Below are positions 51,834 through 61,206 of a stretch of DNA of 64,000 bases, piece by piece. Under the pieces are notes generated by a model. That model saw only the letters and a list, made by a program, of their open reading frames with translations. It ran no database searches and had not been told where the DNA came from. Location of the stretch: the NCBI RefSeq assembly GCF_000018405.1, contig NC_009943.1:3847001-3911000 (forward strand), given 5' to 3'. Position numbers and translations under genes: made by a program. Source of the DNA: Desulfosudis oleivorans Hxd3 (GTDB lineage: Bacteria; Desulfobacterota; Desulfobacteria; Desulfobacterales; Desulfosudaceae). Numbering within the stretch: position 1 is the stretch's first letter; the number at the start of each line of letters is the position of its first letter.

Positions 51834-52964
51834 ATGAGAAACAGAAAACGTACAACCAGCAGATGGATCAAGGGTGCGGGTGTTCTGGTCGCGGCAGTTA
51901 TGCTGCTGTGGGCGGCCCCGCAGGGAGCCCTGGCGGACGGCACCGCATCGGGCACTCCCGTTACCAACCTTGCCACCGTGGCTTACCAGGTGGGCGGTGT
52001 GGACCAGACCGTCATTGAAAGTTCGCTCACGGGCAACTCCACACCGGGCATCGGCAACGGCACGGCCACCTCTTTTGTGGTGGACACCAGCCTTGACCTG
52101 AGCGTGGCCTGGACGGATCTGGCTGACGTTGAAGTGGTACCCGGTCAGTTGGACCAGGTACTGATCTTCACGGTCACCAACGACGGCAACGCCACCCAGG
52201 ATTTTTCCCTGTCCGCGGTCAACAGGGCCGCGGGGGACGATTTTGACACCACGGGCGTGACGATCTTTGTAGAGAGCGGCGCCACCGCCGGCTATCAGGC
52301 GGGTGAAGATACCGCCGACTACATCGATGAGCTGGCTGCCGATGCTTCCAAAATCGTTTACATTGTCTCTGACATTCCGGCAGCCACAGTCAACGGTAAT
52401 GACGCCATCCTTGACCTGGTGGCCCAGGTGGCCGTGGGCGGCACTGCTGCCACCCAGGGCGCGAACATCACCACCGACGACAGCCTCATTGCCGATAACC
52501 CGGCAACGGTTCAGACCGTTTTTGTCGACGGTGCCGGCACGGCCGACGTGGCCGAGGACGGCAAGGCTTCCGATGCCGGTACTTACACGGTTGTCACCGC
52601 GGCCCTGGAAGTAACCAAGAGCGTCACGGTGATCAGCGATCCGGTCAACGGCACCACCAACCCCAAGGCCATTCCCGGCGCGGTCATCGAGTATGAGATC
52701 GAAATCGAAAACACGGGCAGTTCCAATGCCACCAGCGTCACCATCACCGACTCGATTCCTGCCAATACCGATTTTATCATCGGCAGCGTGGCCGGAGACG
52801 GGGACACGATAAGCTACTCGGATGACCTTGGCGCCACATGGACCTACTCCCCGTCCGGCTCCAACGGCGATCCGGATCCGGATGTGGACGCCGTCCAGAT
52901 CGTCTTTAACGCGATCAACAGCAGCGCTACCGAGTCAGCCACCTTCCGGGTGGAAGTCGAATAG
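51834..52964 (+). CDS. Exported DUF11-repeat protein (paralog of the 50194 product)
   Basis: 376 residues, signal peptide WIKGAGVLVAAVMLLWAAPQ ending ALA. Same two-module plan as the 50194 product: an N-terminal module (VTNLATVAYQVGGVDQTVIE, LDLSVAWTDLADVEVVPGQL, VLIFTVTNDGNATQDFSLSA), then a DUF11 module (TNPKAIPGAVIEYEIEIENT ... SATESATFRVEVE). The DUF11 module is closely similar to the last module of the 59336 product (NPKAIPGAVMIYTIQVTNQG), so units have been shuffled or duplicated within the cluster. AAGGAG precedes the start. Confidence 0.82.
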   Translation: MRNRKRTTSRWIKGAGVLVAAVMLLWAAPQGALADGTASGTPVTNLATVAYQVGGVDQTVIESSLTGNSTPGIGNGTATSFVVDTSLDLSVAWTDLADVEVVPGQLDQVLIFTVTNDGNATQDFSLSAVNRAAGDDFDTTGVTIFVESGATAGYQAGEDTADYIDELAADASKIVYIVSDIPAATVNGNDAILDLVAQVAVGGTAATQGANITTDDSLIADNPATVQTVFVDGAGTADVAEDGKASDAGTYTVVTAALEVTKSVTVISDPVNGTTNPKAIPGAVIEYEIEIENTGSSNATSVTITDSIPANTDFIIGSVAGDGDTISYSDDLGATWTYSPSGSNGDPDPDVDAVQIVFNAINSSATESATFRVEVE

Positions 52965-52979
52965 CACCGGATAACAACC

Positions 52980-55900
52980 ATGAACCAGACGACCATGCGC
53001 ATTAAAGGACAGGCGGCCCCGCCTTCCGGCAATTTTGCCGGAAACGGCGGGGCTTTGCCTGTTTCTGCGCGCATGGCCGCTGTGCGGAACAGGGCTGCCG
53101 CGAAAGCGGCGGCCCTGGCCCCGCAAATCCATTTAACGCGTCTTTACGCGCTGATCATAACGGCCCTGGTCCTTTTTTGCGCCACCGCATGGGCCGGACC
53201 GAACGATATTTCCAACACCGCCGGCATCACCTTTAACGACGGTGTGACGGTATCGTCCAATTCCGTTGTTCTGACCCGGGCAGAAGCCGTGGACTGCGCC
53301 GTTGAAAAAAGCGCGGACACGGACCGGGCCATGGAGGGGAACAATGTCTCCTACCGGATCACCGCGATCAACAACAGCGATGTTCCCATCATCGGGCTGG
53401 TGGTAAGAGACGACCTTCCTGAAGGGGTCTCTCTTGTGGAAACCAGCCCAACGGCGACGTCCGTTGAAGACCGGCGCCTGACCTGGAACATCGGAAACCT
53501 TGCACCCCGGCAGCAGACCGTTGTCACGGTGACGGTACTGGTGAATGAAAACAGCGGCTTTGCCGGCCAAACCCTTGTCAACACCGCCGCAGCCACAACG
53601 GCCCAGGCCGACAGCGACCTGAACAACAATATTGCCACGGCCGGGGTCATGGTTCGCACGCCGGGCGTGATTGAGCTGCTGCGCTACGCTCCGTCGGTAT
53701 CAACGGCTGAATCCGTCAATGTCGCGGTTGCCGCCTATTCTTCCAACGGCTCCCTGTCCGGCCCCTTTAGCGCACTGGCGCCGCCCCTGTCGGGCCAGAC
53801 CCCCATTGATCTTTCCCAGCCGGTTCCGCTGATTGACGCCGATGTTTTTCACCAGGGCGATCCCATATTCATCCGCGTGACCGACCGTGACCGGAACACC
53901 GACCCGAACACCGTGGAAACGATTGTCATAAAAATTTCAGGCACCGGCCCGGCCGGCACCGACACCGAGGTGATTCTGCTCACCGAGACCGGGCTGAACA
54001 CCGGCGTGTTCACGGGCTATGTGATGTCTGCGCCCGGAACCGCGCCGGGCAATTATGACGGCCGGCTTGCCGTCTCCTCCGGCACCACGATTACCGCCGT
54101 CTACCACGACACAGAGGACGGGCCCGAGGCCGTGGTGGATGACAGCGCCCTGGTGGACCCCTACGGCATTGTGTTTGACAGTTCCACCGGAAAACCGGTG
54201 GATGGGGCGGTTGTCACGATTGTCGAGGCAGCGGCCGGTGTGTCGGCGGCCGTGGGCGCCCCTGCCCGGGTCCTGGGTGAAGATGGTGTCAGCACCTACC
54301 CTTCCACCCTTATATCCGGGGCTGCTGTCACAGACAGCGGCGGCAACCGGTATGATCCGCCGGCGGGCGGTTTCCGGTTTCCCCTGATTTTACCGGGAAA
54401 CTACCGTTTGCGTATCACGCCGCCGGAAGGCTACAAGGCCCCGTCCATCGTGGCCGACGCCGACCTGCAGGCCCTGCCAGGCGGCCCTTTTGTCATTGTT
54501 AAGGGGTCCAGGGGAGAGTCCTTCCGGGTCGATCCCGGGCCGCCGGTCCACCTGGATATTCCCATCGACCCCATCGTGTACGCGCTTTACGTGACCAAAC
54601 AGGCGAATAAAGATACGGCCGCGGCAGGCGATTTTGTGGCCTATACCCTGACCGTGGAAAACACGTCGGATGATCCGATTTCAGGCATCGTGCTGAACGA
54701 CAAGCTGCCCCCGGGATTTCGGTATCAGAACGGCTCGTCCCGGCGGGACAAGGCGAAAACAGCCGATCCGGCCATCGCTTCCGACGGCCGGACCCTGACC
54801 TTTTCTATCGGCACCCTGGCCTCCCATGAAAAGACAACGATTGTATATGTTGTCGAAGTCTCGGCCGGGGCAAGAAAGGGCAAGGCGGTCAACCGGGCCG
54901 TGGCCGTGGGCGACACCGCGTCGTCTCTGCCGGCATCGGCCACCGTTGAGGTCAAAGAGGACCTGTTCCGCGGCAAGGCCATTATCATGGGCCGGGTAAT
55001 CGCGGACAACTGCGAAAACAAGCCGGTTGACGGCAACGACGGGGTTCCCGGCGTCAGGGTCTACCTGGAGGACGGCACCTTTGCCGTCACCGACGACAAC
55101 GGCATGTACCATTTTGAGGGGGTTGTGCCCGGCACCCACGTGGTCCAGATGGATCTGGTTACGATTCCGGAAAGGTATCAGGTTGTGGCCTGTGAAGAGA
55201 ACACCCGGTTTGCCCAGACCCCGTACTCCCAGTTTGTGGACCTTCAGGGCGGCACCCTGTGGCGGGCCGATTTTCACGTGGCCACAAAACCCCGGCCCGA
55301 AGGCGAGGCCCGGCTCTACCTGGAAAGCACCCGCGCCGGGGACCAGGCCTCTTTTTATGCCCGGCTTTCCGGTGACGGCGTGGCCCTGGACAACCTCCGG
55401 CTGACCCTGCTGCTGCCGGAAGGCGTCATCTATACCGAAGGCTCCAGCCGCCTTTCAGACGGCACACCCATCACCCCCATGGTGACGGACAACGCGCTGA
55501 CCTACCGGCTGGGGGATGTGCCTGCCGCATGGGAGAAGCGAATCACCCTGTCGGCCACCATACGCAGCATCTTCACCAACGGCGAGGAAAGCCACATTGT
55601 CACAAAAGGGCTGCTCACCTTTAACACACCGGCCCAGAAAAACCAGCGGACCCCGGTGGTGGAAAGCCTTCTGGCCGTAAGATTTCATAACGCAATCAAC
55701 CTGGAGGCCGATCAACGGCCCCTGTTTGCGTCCTTTGGCACGCAACTGACCGAAAACGACAAGGAACAGGTCCGCGCCCTGCGGCAGTCCCTTGCCGGCC
55801 GGCGGATCAAACGCATCATCGTCACCGGCCACACCGACAACCAGCCCATCCGCGCCCGCAGCCGCCATATTTTTGCCGATAACGACGCCCTCTCCCTGGG

Positions 55901-58900
55901 CCGGGCCCAAAGCGTGGCCACTTATCTGCAAACCATTTTAAACCTGCCGCCGGAACGCATCGAGGCCGAGGGAAAGGGCGACCGCGAGCCGGTGGCCTCC
56001 AACGCCACTGAAGCCGGCCGGGCAGAAAATCGCCGGGTTGCCGTGGCCGTGGTGTCGGAATCCATTCGTCCTGACACGGCGGCCTCCAACGATGCCGACC
56101 TGGTTTCCGTGGCCACCCGGGGTGCCCGTCCGGGTGAAGACCCGGCTGCCGGGAAGAAGCCTTATTCACTCTCTGACGCGGAGGCCCAAACCATGCCGGA
56201 AATCAGCAGGGCCTTTGTCGAGTCCCTGTCCCGCGACGACCGGCCCCTGGCCTGGGTCTGGCCGGAAGACGGCTTTCTGCCGGCAACACCCGGCATCAAA
56301 ATCGCCGTCCGCCACCGGGCCGGCACCGTGCCCCGGCTGCTGTTAAACGGCCATGAGGTGAGCCGCCTCAATTTTGAAAAAACCGTATCCGACCGGGCCG
56401 GCACCGTGGCGGTGAGCACATGGCGCGGCGTCGATCTGAAGGAAGGGGACAACCGGTTTGAAGCCCTCTGGCAGGACCCGGATACAGCAACACCGACGCG
56501 CATTGAAAGGGTCATCCACTATTCCGGCCCCCCGGTGCGCGCCGACCTTGTGGTTGAAAAATCCCGGCTGATCGCCGATGGTTCCACACCCCCGGTGATC
56601 GCGGTGCGGCTGACCGACAAGGACGGATTCCCGGCCCGAACAGGTGTGGTGGGCCGCGTGAATGTTCTGCCCCCTTACACGGCCCTGGCGGAAACACAGA
56701 CCATGCAGCAGGCCCCGCTCACCGGGGCCGTGGAAGATGCTCCCGGGTACCGGGTGGAAGCAGACGGCATGGCCTATATCCCGCTTGACCCCTCGGCCCC
56801 GACCGGAAAAGCCACCCTGGAGTTTACCTGTTCCGACGGCACGAAAACCGTGAGTGCATGGCTGATCGCGCCTGACCGGGAGTGGATCCTGGTGGGTCTG
56901 GCCGAAGGCACCGTGGGCTACAACACCCTCTCCGGCCACGCGGAAAACCTGGCCGCTGCCGATGTGGATGACGAGATTTACGAGGACGGGCGTATCGCCT
57001 TCTTTGCCAAAGGCAGAATCAAGGGCGAATGGCTCCTGACCCTGGCCGCGGACACCACCGAGGAAAAGGCCGCCGGTGAAACCGAGATGTTTCGCACCAT
57101 CGACCCGGACACCTACTACACCCTGTACGGTGATACGGTACAGCAAGGGTACGAGGCCCCCAGCCGCAAGCGGCTCTACGTGAAAATCGAGAAAAAACAG
57201 TTCTACGCCCTGTTCGGCGACTATGCCACGGATTTGACCGTCACCGAACTGGCCCGGTACAACCGGAACGCCACCGGTATAAAGTCGGAATTTGAAAATG
57301 ACCGGTTTACCTACACGGCTTTTGTCAACGAGGCGGATTCCGGTTTTATAAAGGACGAAATCCAGGGCAACGGCACCTCCGGTCTTTACCACCTGTCCGG
57401 CAACGACATTCTGCCCAACTCGGAAACCATCATAATAGAGACCCGGGACCGGTTTAAAAGTGAGGTAATCCTTGAGTCAAGGCCCCTGACCCGGCACGTG
57501 GACTATCAGATCGACTACGACACCGGCGCCCTTTTCTTCAAGGAGCCGGTCTTCAGCAGGGACGACCGGTTCAACCCCATATTCATTGTCGCCGATTATG
57601 AAACAGAGGCCGGTGACTCGGGCGAACTCAACTACGGCGGCCGGGCCGCAGTCAAATTCCTGGACGGCCGTGTCGAGGTGGGAGCCTCTCATCTTCACGA
57701 AGGCGGCACAGGCGCTGAAGGTGATCTTTCCGGTGCGGACGCCACGGTCCGGCTGAGCAAGAACACCACGGTCCGGGCCGAAGTGGCAACCAGCGACAAG
57801 CAGTCCGGCACCGAACAAAAAGAGGGCAACGCCTACCTGGCCGAGATGGTCCATGGTTCAGAAAAACTGGCGGGCAAGCTCTATGTGCGGGAGCAGCAGC
57901 CCGGGTTCGGCCTGGGCCAGCAGAATGGATCGGAAGAGGGCACCCGCAAAATCGGCGGTGAGGCCGCCTACCAGGCCACGTCCAGGGTGGGGGTCAATGC
58001 CGAGGTCTATCGCCAGGAAAACCTGACAACCGACGCCAAACGGGACGTGGCCGAGGCCGGTGTGAGTTATGCCACCGGCAGGGACGCTTCCCTTCGAGCC
58101 GGCCTGCGCCATGCCGAGGACCGCTTTTCCGACGGCACAGTCAACCGGACCGACCAGGTGCTGGCCGGGGCCACCACAAAGACGGCCAACGACAAACTGA
58201 CCCTTCGGGTGGACCATGAGCAGACCTTAAACCCGGACGAAAACGCCAACGCCGATTTTCCCACCCGCACCACCCTGGGGGCCGACTATGCGGTGACTGA
58301 AAAAACCACGCTTTTTGCCGAGCAGGAGTTTACCTTCGGCGAAAACGAAGATACTGAAACCAGCCGGGCCGGGGTCAAGACCTCCCCCTGGACCGGGGGC
58401 AGCCTCTCTTCATCCGTGGGCAGGGAGACGGACGAAAACGGCGCCCGGGTGTTTGCCGGCATGGGCCTTTCCCAGAAATGGCGGATCAACGACTACTGGA
58501 GCGCCGACGGCGGCATCGACCACAGCCGGACCCTCAAGGACCCCGGCAATACGCCCCTCAATATCAATGTGCCCCCAGCCTCGGGCACGGCCGACGGCAA
58601 TGACTTTACCGCCTTCTCCCTGGGCACCGCCTACACTCAGGAAACATGGTCCGCAAACAACCGGGTCGAGTTCCGCCATTCGGAAGTCGACGACAAATAC
58701 GGCCTGATGACCGGCATCTTCGGCGAGCCGAAAGAGGGGCTGGGGCTCTCTTCCAGTTTCAGGCTGTTTCGCACGGAAACGGTTTCCGGCACCGACACCA
58801 CAGCGGCAAACCTGCGGTTCGGCCTGGCCCGCCGGCCCAGAAACGCGGAGTGGATCGTTTTAGACCGGCTGGACCTGGTGTATGAAGATGAAACCGGCAC

Positions 58901-59336
58901 GTCTTCGGCATTTGAAAGCCGGCGCATCATCAACAACTTAAACGCCAACTTCAAGCCGAACGGAAAATTCCAGGTATCCTTGCAGTATGGCGCCAAGTAC
59001 GTGCTGGAAACCGTGGAAGACAATGACTACAGCGGCTACACGGATTTAACCGGCATCGAAGCCCGGTACGACATCACCCGCCGGTTTGACGTGGGCATGC
59101 ACGGCGGCATGCTCCACTCCTGGAACAGCGGCCAGATCGACTACCTGGCCGGGGCGTCACTGGGCTGCGATATTGTTAAAAACTTCTGGCTGAGTTTCGG
59201 GTATAATCTTACGGGCTTTACCGACAAGGATTTTTCAGCGGCCGGGTTTACGGCCCAGGGGCCCTTTATTCAGTTCAGACTCAAATTCGACCAGGCCACT
59301 GTCAAGGAAGCGGTGGAGCTGCTGGACAAACACTGA
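52980..59336 (+). CDS. Giant outer-membrane protein: DUF11 and Sdr-like repeats, OmpA domain, C-terminal beta-barrel
   Basis: 2118 residues. An extended, basic N-terminus (about 50 residues) precedes the signal segment (LYALIITALVLFCATAWA); a start at Met32 is possible. Order of domains: DUF11 (about 105-220), a beta-rich linker, DUF11 (about 533-655, VTKQANKDTAAAGDFVAYTL), an SdrD-B-like module (about 675-770, GVPGVRVYLEDGTFAVTDDN), a third DUF11-like module, and an OmpA C-like peptidoglycan-binding domain (about 915-1025, IIVTGHTDNQPIRARS ... EGKGDREPVASN). A long C-terminal region (about 1300-2118) has alternating beta strands typical of an outer-membrane barrel. Likely the anchor or secretion/assembly platform for the smaller DUF11 proteins around it (inference). 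Confidence 0.85.
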   Translation: MNQTTMRIKGQAAPPSGNFAGNGGALPVSARMAAVRNRAAAKAAALAPQIHLTRLYALIITALVLFCATAWAGPNDISNTAGITFNDGVTVSSNSVVLTRAEAVDCAVEKSADTDRAMEGNNVSYRITAINNSDVPIIGLVVRDDLPEGVSLVETSPTATSVEDRRLTWNIGNLAPRQQTVVTVTVLVNENSGFAGQTLVNTAAATTAQADSDLNNNIATAGVMVRTPGVIELLRYAPSVSTAESVNVAVAAYSSNGSLSGPFSALAPPLSGQTPIDLSQPVPLIDADVFHQGDPIFIRVTDRDRNTDPNTVETIVIKISGTGPAGTDTEVILLTETGLNTGVFTGYVMSAPGTAPGNYDGRLAVSSGTTITAVYHDTEDGPEAVVDDSALVDPYGIVFDSSTGKPVDGAVVTIVEAAAGVSAAVGAPARVLGEDGVSTYPSTLISGAAVTDSGGNRYDPPAGGFRFPLILPGNYRLRITPPEGYKAPSIVADADLQALPGGPFVIVKGSRGESFRVDPGPPVHLDIPIDPIVYALYVTKQANKDTAAAGDFVAYTLTVENTSDDPISGIVLNDKLPPGFRYQNGSSRRDKAKTADPAIASDGRTLTFSIGTLASHEKTTIVYVVEVSAGARKGKAVNRAVAVGDTASSLPASATVEVKEDLFRGKAIIMGRVIADNCENKPVDGNDGVPGVRVYLEDGTFAVTDDNGMYHFEGVVPGTHVVQMDLVTIPERYQVVACEENTRFAQTPYSQFVDLQGGTLWRADFHVATKPRPEGEARLYLESTRAGDQASFYARLSGDGVALDNLRLTLLLPEGVIYTEGSSRLSDGTPITPMVTDNALTYRLGDVPAAWEKRITLSATIRSIFTNGEESHIVTKGLLTFNTPAQKNQRTPVVESLLAVRFHNAINLEADQRPLFASFGTQLTENDKEQVRALRQSLAGRRIKRIIVTGHTDNQPIRARSRHIFADNDALSLGRAQSVATYLQTILNLPPERIEAEGKGDREPVASNATEAGRAENRRVAVAVVSESIRPDTAASNDADLVSVATRGARPGEDPAAGKKPYSLSDAEAQTMPEISRAFVESLSRDDRPLAWVWPEDGFLPATPGIKIAVRHRAGTVPRLLLNGHEVSRLNFEKTVSDRAGTVAVSTWRGVDLKEGDNRFEALWQDPDTATPTRIERVIHYSGPPVRADLVVEKSRLIADGSTPPVIAVRLTDKDGFPARTGVVGRVNVLPPYTALAETQTMQQAPLTGAVEDAPGYRVEADGMAYIPLDPSAPTGKATLEFTCSDGTKTVSAWLIAPDREWILVGLAEGTVGYNTLSGHAENLAAADVDDEIYEDGRIAFFAKGRIKGEWLLTLAADTTEEKAAGETEMFRTIDPDTYYTLYGDTVQQGYEAPSRKRLYVKIEKKQFYALFGDYATDLTVTELARYNRNATGIKSEFENDRFTYTAFVNEADSGFIKDEIQGNGTSGLYHLSGNDILPNSETIIIETRDRFKSEVILESRPLTRHVDYQIDYDTGALFFKEPVFSRDDRFNPIFIVADYETEAGDSGELNYGGRAAVKFLDGRVEVGASHLHEGGTGAEGDLSGADATVRLSKNTTVRAEVATSDKQSGTEQKEGNAYLAEMVHGSEKLAGKLYVREQQPGFGLGQQNGSEEGTRKIGGEAAYQATSRVGVNAEVYRQENLTTDAKRDVAEAGVSYATGRDASLRAGLRHAEDRFSDGTVNRTDQVLAGATTKTANDKLTLRVDHEQTLNPDENANADFPTRTTLGADYAVTEKTTLFAEQEFTFGENEDTETSRAGVKTSPWTGGSLSSSVGRETDENGARVFAGMGLSQKWRINDYWSADGGIDHSRTLKDPGNTPLNINVPPASGTADGNDFTAFSLGTAYTQETWSANNRVEFRHSEVDDKYGLMTGIFGEPKEGLGLSSSFRLFRTETVSGTDTTAANLRFGLARRPRNAEWIVLDRLDLVYEDETGTSSAFESRRIINNLNANFKPNGKFQVSLQYGAKYVLETVEDNDYSGYTDLTGIEARYDITRRFDVGMHGGMLHSWNSGQIDYLAGASLGCDIVKNFWLSFGYNLTGFTDKDFSAAGFTAQGPFIQFRLKFDQATVKEAVELLDKH

Positions 59337-61174
59337 TGCCTATGAATTACCATAAAAAAACAACGGCAGGGGTAAGAAACCGAATCCTTTGGGCAGGACT
59401 GATTCCACTGGTCCTGTGCGCGCTTTTTGTTCTGCCGGCAGGCGCCACGGACATCGAAACCACCCCGCGCTACACCTTTGTGGGAAACGTCAATTTTGTG
59501 GGTACCGGCGGGTCCCTTCGCACCCGGCCCAATGCCGGGTGGTGGGCGGACCCTTGTAGAATTACAACCACCTCCACCGAGGCCCTTTCCGGTATTCCGG
59601 CCGGCGCCACGATCCGGGCCGCCTATCTCTACTGGGCCCGGTCCGGCAACGCGGCGGACAATCAAGTCTCCCTTAACGGCAACACCGTGAACGCCGACCG
59701 CCCTTTTGACGAAACGTTTGTCAACGGCGGCACCACCTATCGATTCTTCAGCGGGATGGCCGATGTCACATCCATTGTCAACACCACGAGAAACGGCAAC
59801 TACACCTTTGGCGGATTAACCATTTCCGCCGGCAACCCCTGGTGCGGGGTCCAGGCCGTGGTGGGGGGATGGGCACTGGTGGTGATCTATGAAGATGCTT
59901 CCGAAAAGGAGCGGGTCATCAACATCTACGACGGATTTCAGTATTTCAGGGACAGTGACATCGTCCTTACCCCGTCAAACTTTGTTGTCTCTTCGGCCTC
60001 CGGAATCGACGGCAAAATCGGCCATATCTCCTGGGAAGGCGACCCTACCCTGACCGGCGCCAATGAATACCTCCGGGTCAACGGCACAACCCTGACCGAT
60101 GCCAGCAACTCAGCCACCGACCAGTACAACTCCACCTTTTCCCACCTGGGCACCCTGGTCAGTTCCCCCACCTATGGTGTGGATTTTGATATCTACGATA
60201 TCTCAAGCCTGTTGTCGGAAGGCGACAGCTCCCTCAGCTCGGTCTATTCCGCGGCCGGGGACCTGGTAATCTTAAGCGCCGAAATTATTTCCGTCACCTG
60301 CCAGGCTGCCGACCTTTCCATATCCAAAACCCATTCCGGGGGATTTGTGTCCGGCGGCACCGGCGATTTTACCATCACCGTAACCAACAGCGGTCCCAAC
60401 AGCGAAACCGGCACAGTTACTGTCACCGATGTGCTGCCCGCCGGGTTGACCTACAGCTCCTTTTCCGGCACCGGCTGGGCCGTGGACACCAGCGGTGCGC
60501 CCACCATTGTTTTTACCTACGACTGCTCCGCCTCACCCTTGCCCCCGGGCAACAGCCTGCCGGCCCTGACCCTGACCGTAAACGTGGGGGCTGCGGCAGT
60601 GCCCAACGTCTCCAACACCGCGTCGGTGGACAGCGACACCACTTTTGATCCGGATACCAGCGACAACTCAGACACCGACACAGTGACCGTTTCCGCGGCC
60701 GCCCCGGACCTGCTGGTGATGAAAACCGTGACCACCTTTTCCGATCCCACAGGCGGGGCCAACCCCAAGGCCATACCCGGAGCCGTAATGATCTATACCA
60801 TTCAGGTGACCAACCAGGGGGCCGGTCCCGTGGACGCGGACTCGATAAACATCACCGACGCCATTCCCGCCAACACAAAACTTTTCGTGGGAGACCTGGG
60901 CGACGGGCCGATTGTCTTTCTGGACGGGTCCGCCTACGGCGGCACGGACAGCGGCCTGGATCCCTACGATTACATCGCCCTGGACAATGACACCGATGAT
61001 CTGGGCTTTTCCAGCGACAACGGCGCCACGTTTACCTATCACCCCACCCCGGATGGAGACGACTGCGACGAAAACGTCACCGATATTCTTGTCAATCCCA
61101 AAGGTCCGATGGACGGGGCCGCATCCGGCAACACCCCCTCCTTCCAGGTCCGGTTCCGGGTGCAGGTGGAGTAG
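59336..61174 (+). CDS. Large exported DUF11-repeat protein (last of the cluster)
   Basis: 612 residues, start ATG 59336 overlapping the preceding stop (TGATG), or ATG 59342. Signal peptide ILWAGLIPLVLCALFVLPAG. The first about 300 residues form a beta-rich domain (AAYLYWARSGNAADNQVSLN, WALVVIYEDASEKERVINIY) like a DUF3344-type surface module. Two DUF11 modules follow: ADLSISKTHSGGFVSGGTGD and DLLVMKTVTTFSDPTGGANP, the latter nearly matching the end of the 51834 product. It has no LPXTG, PEP-CTERM or other sorting tail. Translational overlap with the giant barrel protein implies joint production. Confidence 0.82.
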   Translation: MPMNYHKKTTAGVRNRILWAGLIPLVLCALFVLPAGATDIETTPRYTFVGNVNFVGTGGSLRTRPNAGWWADPCRITTTSTEALSGIPAGATIRAAYLYWARSGNAADNQVSLNGNTVNADRPFDETFVNGGTTYRFFSGMADVTSIVNTTRNGNYTFGGLTISAGNPWCGVQAVVGGWALVVIYEDASEKERVINIYDGFQYFRDSDIVLTPSNFVVSSASGIDGKIGHISWEGDPTLTGANEYLRVNGTTLTDASNSATDQYNSTFSHLGTLVSSPTYGVDFDIYDISSLLSEGDSSLSSVYSAAGDLVILSAEIISVTCQAADLSISKTHSGGFVSGGTGDFTITVTNSGPNSETGTVTVTDVLPAGLTYSSFSGTGWAVDTSGAPTIVFTYDCSASPLPPGNSLPALTLTVNVGAAAVPNVSNTASVDSDTTFDPDTSDNSDTDTVTVSAAAPDLLVMKTVTTFSDPTGGANPKAIPGAVMIYTIQVTNQGAGPVDADSINITDAIPANTKLFVGDLGDGPIVFLDGSAYGGTDSGLDPYDYIALDNDTDDLGFSSDNGATFTYHPTPDGDDCDENVTDILVNPKGPMDGAASGNTPSFQVRFRVQVE

Positions 61175-61206
61175 GCCAGAGAGGCGCATCAACAGGGAAC
61201 ATGCTT

